Origin: Bactericera cockerelli
Lineage: Eukaryota > Arthropoda > Insecta > Hemiptera > Triozidae
Direction of reading: 5' to 3'
Assembly (NCBI GenBank): GCA_024516035.1
Contig: CM044965.1
Coordinates: 23,926,165-23,990,164, forward strand
Length of the DNA stretch: 64,000 nucleotides
Position 1 is the stretch's first letter. Each line of letters begins with the position of its first letter. This document shows positions 61,955 to 64,000 of the stretch, piece after piece. A model generated the notes under the pieces. It saw only the letters and a program-made list of their open reading frames with translations, ran no database searches and was not told the origin of the DNA. The position numbers and the translations under genes were made by a program.

Positions 61955-62225
61955 TTAGCACGAATATCTCAGTAGTTAAGCACTCGCTTGCCATGCGGAA
62001 GGTCCCGGGATCGAACCCCCGCGCCAACAAAAGTTTGTATTCAAAATTTGGTTATAGTTGTTTGCAAGGGATACCTTCCGGTGCGCTCGTGTTGACCCAG
62101 CACCTAAATGGGAAGTATTGTGTTACTCTCGCCCATCAGAGGGGAGGCATACTACGGGATGGGCAGGCTACAACACAGACCACAAGCGTCTACAGTAGCT
62201 CCTGTTTCATGGCTACGATTTAATA
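61955..62225 (+). repeat. SINE family D, full-length copy
   Basis: The head is ctcagtagttaagcactcgc with B box gggatcgaacccccgcgcc. The body is gtgttgacccagcacctaaa, gaggcatactacgggatggg and cagtagctcctgtttcatgg. Confidence 0.9.
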
Positions 62226-62389
62226 AAAAAAATCCTGTATGTATGTGTGTGTGGAAGAAATGACAGTGAAAAGAAAACAGAGATAAAGATAGATCGATAT
62301 TGTCGATGAAGGGAGAGAAGTAAAAAAGAGGAGTCCTTCATAGAATTTAGACAGCGAAAAAGTAGATAAAAGATAAAAATACATTGGGG

Positions 62390-62470
62390 AGAGAGAGAGA
62401 GAGAAAGTGAGAGGATAGAGAGTGAGAGAGAGTGAGAGAGAGGGTGAAAGTGAGAGAAATAGAAATAGAA
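62390..62470. repeat. (GA)n tract
   Basis: Purine run inside otherwise AT-rich sequence (62230-62920) where nothing else is recognised. Confidence 0.85.
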
Positions 62471-62924
62471 TAAAGAACATGCAATTTTCAGTACTATTTT
62501 TATTCTAAAAGAAATTTTTCCGAAAATATCAATAAAAATACGAAAAGAATATCAATCACTTTAAATTGAAATGCAGGAAAATTCTCAATTTGTTTTTTGA
62601 AAAATATAATGGAAATATGATGAAAAATAATATTTATTGAAGGAAATAATGAAATTTTATAGCCAAAGGCAATGATTTGATTTTTTTTTCTTCAATGTTT
62701 GAACTAAGTCAGCTAGACTTAGACAGTAAAAAGATACAGTGTTTGCACAGAAATAGTGTATGATATATTAAGAATTTTCAACAATATTTTAAATTCAACT
62801 ATGGAATTTTTCAATTCTAAAGGACCTTAATGATGAAAATTGGGCTCAATGAACTGTAAAAAACAAGATTTGAATATTTAAAACATCAACAGAACAAGTT
62901 CCTAGAAATGACAACAGTATCTAC

Positions 62925-63115
62925 AAAGACGTGTTGACCCAGCACCTAAATGGGAAGTATTGTGTCATTTCTAGCCTTTCAGAAGGGAAGCACACTACGG
63001 GATGGACAAGCTATACACCACAGACCAGAAGCGTCTACAGTAGCTCCTGTTTCATGGCTACGAAATAAAAAAGGCTGTTAAACACTCATCTCTACAACAA
63101 CAACAACAAAAATCG
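62925..63115 (+). repeat. SINE family D, headless copy
   Basis: gtgttgacccagcacctaaa to ctgtttcatggctacgaaat, then (CAA)n; the tRNA head is absent. Confidence 0.85.
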
Positions 63116-63229
63116 TCAATGATTTGCAGGGGATTGATTCCCAGCACGAATTGTTTCATTCACAATGCTGTTCGCTGTAAATTTACTCACTTCTCACGCA
63201 TCAGATGGGCAGATTACAAAACAAGATTT

Positions 63230-63425
63230 CAACAAAGAGAGAGAGAGAGAGAGAGGGGGGGGGGGGAAGAGAGAGAGAGAAAGGATAGAGAGATAAAGGG
63301 AGAGGGGAAGAGAGAGAGAGAAAGAGAGAGAAATGGGAGAGAGGAAAGAGGAGAGAGAGAGAGAGGAAGAGAGAAGAAGAGAGGAGAGGGGAGAGAGAGA
63401 GAAGGGAGGAAACGGAAGAAGAAAA
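63230..63425. repeat. (GA)n / (GAGG)n tract
   Basis: Purine-only low-complexity run including a poly(G) stretch near 63256; open frames across it are artefacts. Confidence 0.9.
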
Positions 63426-63784
63426 AGGAGACAGGTGATTGAATTTTGAATAATGAATAATGTAGAAGCTGTAGAGCAGTGGTTCTCAACCTTTTGTAGC
63501 ATATTGCCCCCTCTGCGAAAATTATACCTTTCATTTTACAACCTTGAAATCGAAGCCAAGTGTCCTGGGCATCAATCCATAATAGTATCCAAAACGACGT
63601 TTATAACACCGAACGCAACATTTTTGCGAAATAATAGTAGAAATATCTAAATATATATTATGAAAAGAATATGTGTAGAAAGATTTCATTAGCTAAGATC
63701 TGTAGAAAGTAGATCATCAATTACTATGGAGATTTTATTGCTAGTATTGATGCTACTTTTTAAAAAGGTCACTGGCCAAAATAA

Positions 63785-64000
63785 GTCCATGCCAAAACAT
63801 GCAAAAATGCTGGTGCTGCTGCACAAATGGCAGTTCAAAGAAAACACTCAAAATACTCAATGATAAAATCAAGAGGAGTAGAGCTTGTTGTGATGGCAGT
63901 GGAGACAATGGGAGTGTGGTGTGACGAGGGAAAGAAATGGATTCAGGAGATAGGAAAAAAGATGATTGAGAAGACAGGGGATACAAAATCAACGAGTCAC
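63785..64000 (+). pseudogene. LINE ORF2 fragment running off the window
   Basis: Open from just after a stop at 63782-63784 to the window end. The frame reads AGAAAQMAVQRKHSKYSMIK, then LVVMAVETMGVWCDEGKKWI and EIGKKMIEKTGDTKST. The 'A-A--KY--L-----F-P-AVET-G-WG-E---FI-EIG--I---TG' pattern is typical of the C-terminal part of one LINE ORF2 group, and the fragment at 2077-2214 is the piece that would follow. It continues beyond 64000. Confidence 0.7.

Overview
The window looks like nuclear DNA of an arthropod, most likely a hemipteran insect (my guess is an auchenorrhynchan such as a planthopper). The basis is AT-rich DNA packed with tRNA-headed SINEs, 5S-rRNA-headed SINEs, non-LTR retrotransposon ends, mariner, Helitron and MITE copies, genes with GT-AG introns, and no operons. 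The species itself is inference; nothing in the sequence names it.

Layout. 0.5-2.2 kb: LINE 3' fragments, two satellite-like arrays and SINEs. 6.3-8.3 kb: a 39-codon membrane microprotein ORF (6611-6730) between two tandem arrays whose units copy its own edges. 9-17 kb: SINEs, a hAT-type MITE with a clean 8-bp target duplication, a 650-bp repeat, and a CpG-richer stretch at 14.8-16.3 kb with no recognised gene. 17.5-18.8 kb: a mariner element with an uninterrupted transposase. 19-33 kb: mostly AT-rich DNA with SINEs, a long foldback, a full-length 5S-derived SINE and LINE pieces. 33.97-58.45 kb, minus strand: seven consecutive exons (270 codons) of a divergent but catalytically complete PP1-type protein phosphatase; the N-terminal exon and C-terminal tail exon were not found. 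Its 20.6-kb intron holds an intronless 930-codon ORF on the same strand (42949-45741) with a tentative RSPH10B-like region. 58.45-61.53 kb: a 3-kb minisatellite abutting the phosphatase exon. 61.5-64 kb: SINEs, GA-rich DNA and a LINE fragment running off the end.

The most unusual theme is that tandem arrays have repeatedly grown out of exon edges. In the phosphatase gene one array copies a 3' splice site with the first 12 exon bases about 45 times, another copies a 5' splice site with the last 11 exon bases 12 times, and a third duplicates a 5' splice site once. The microprotein ORF is bracketed in the same way. A second notable structure is a ~97-bp inverted copy of coding sequence from the 930-codon ORF lying 0.43 kb past its stop, which would let a read-through transcript fold into a long hairpin. 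A third is a set of 5S-rRNA-headed and tRNA-headed SINEs that share one core domain.
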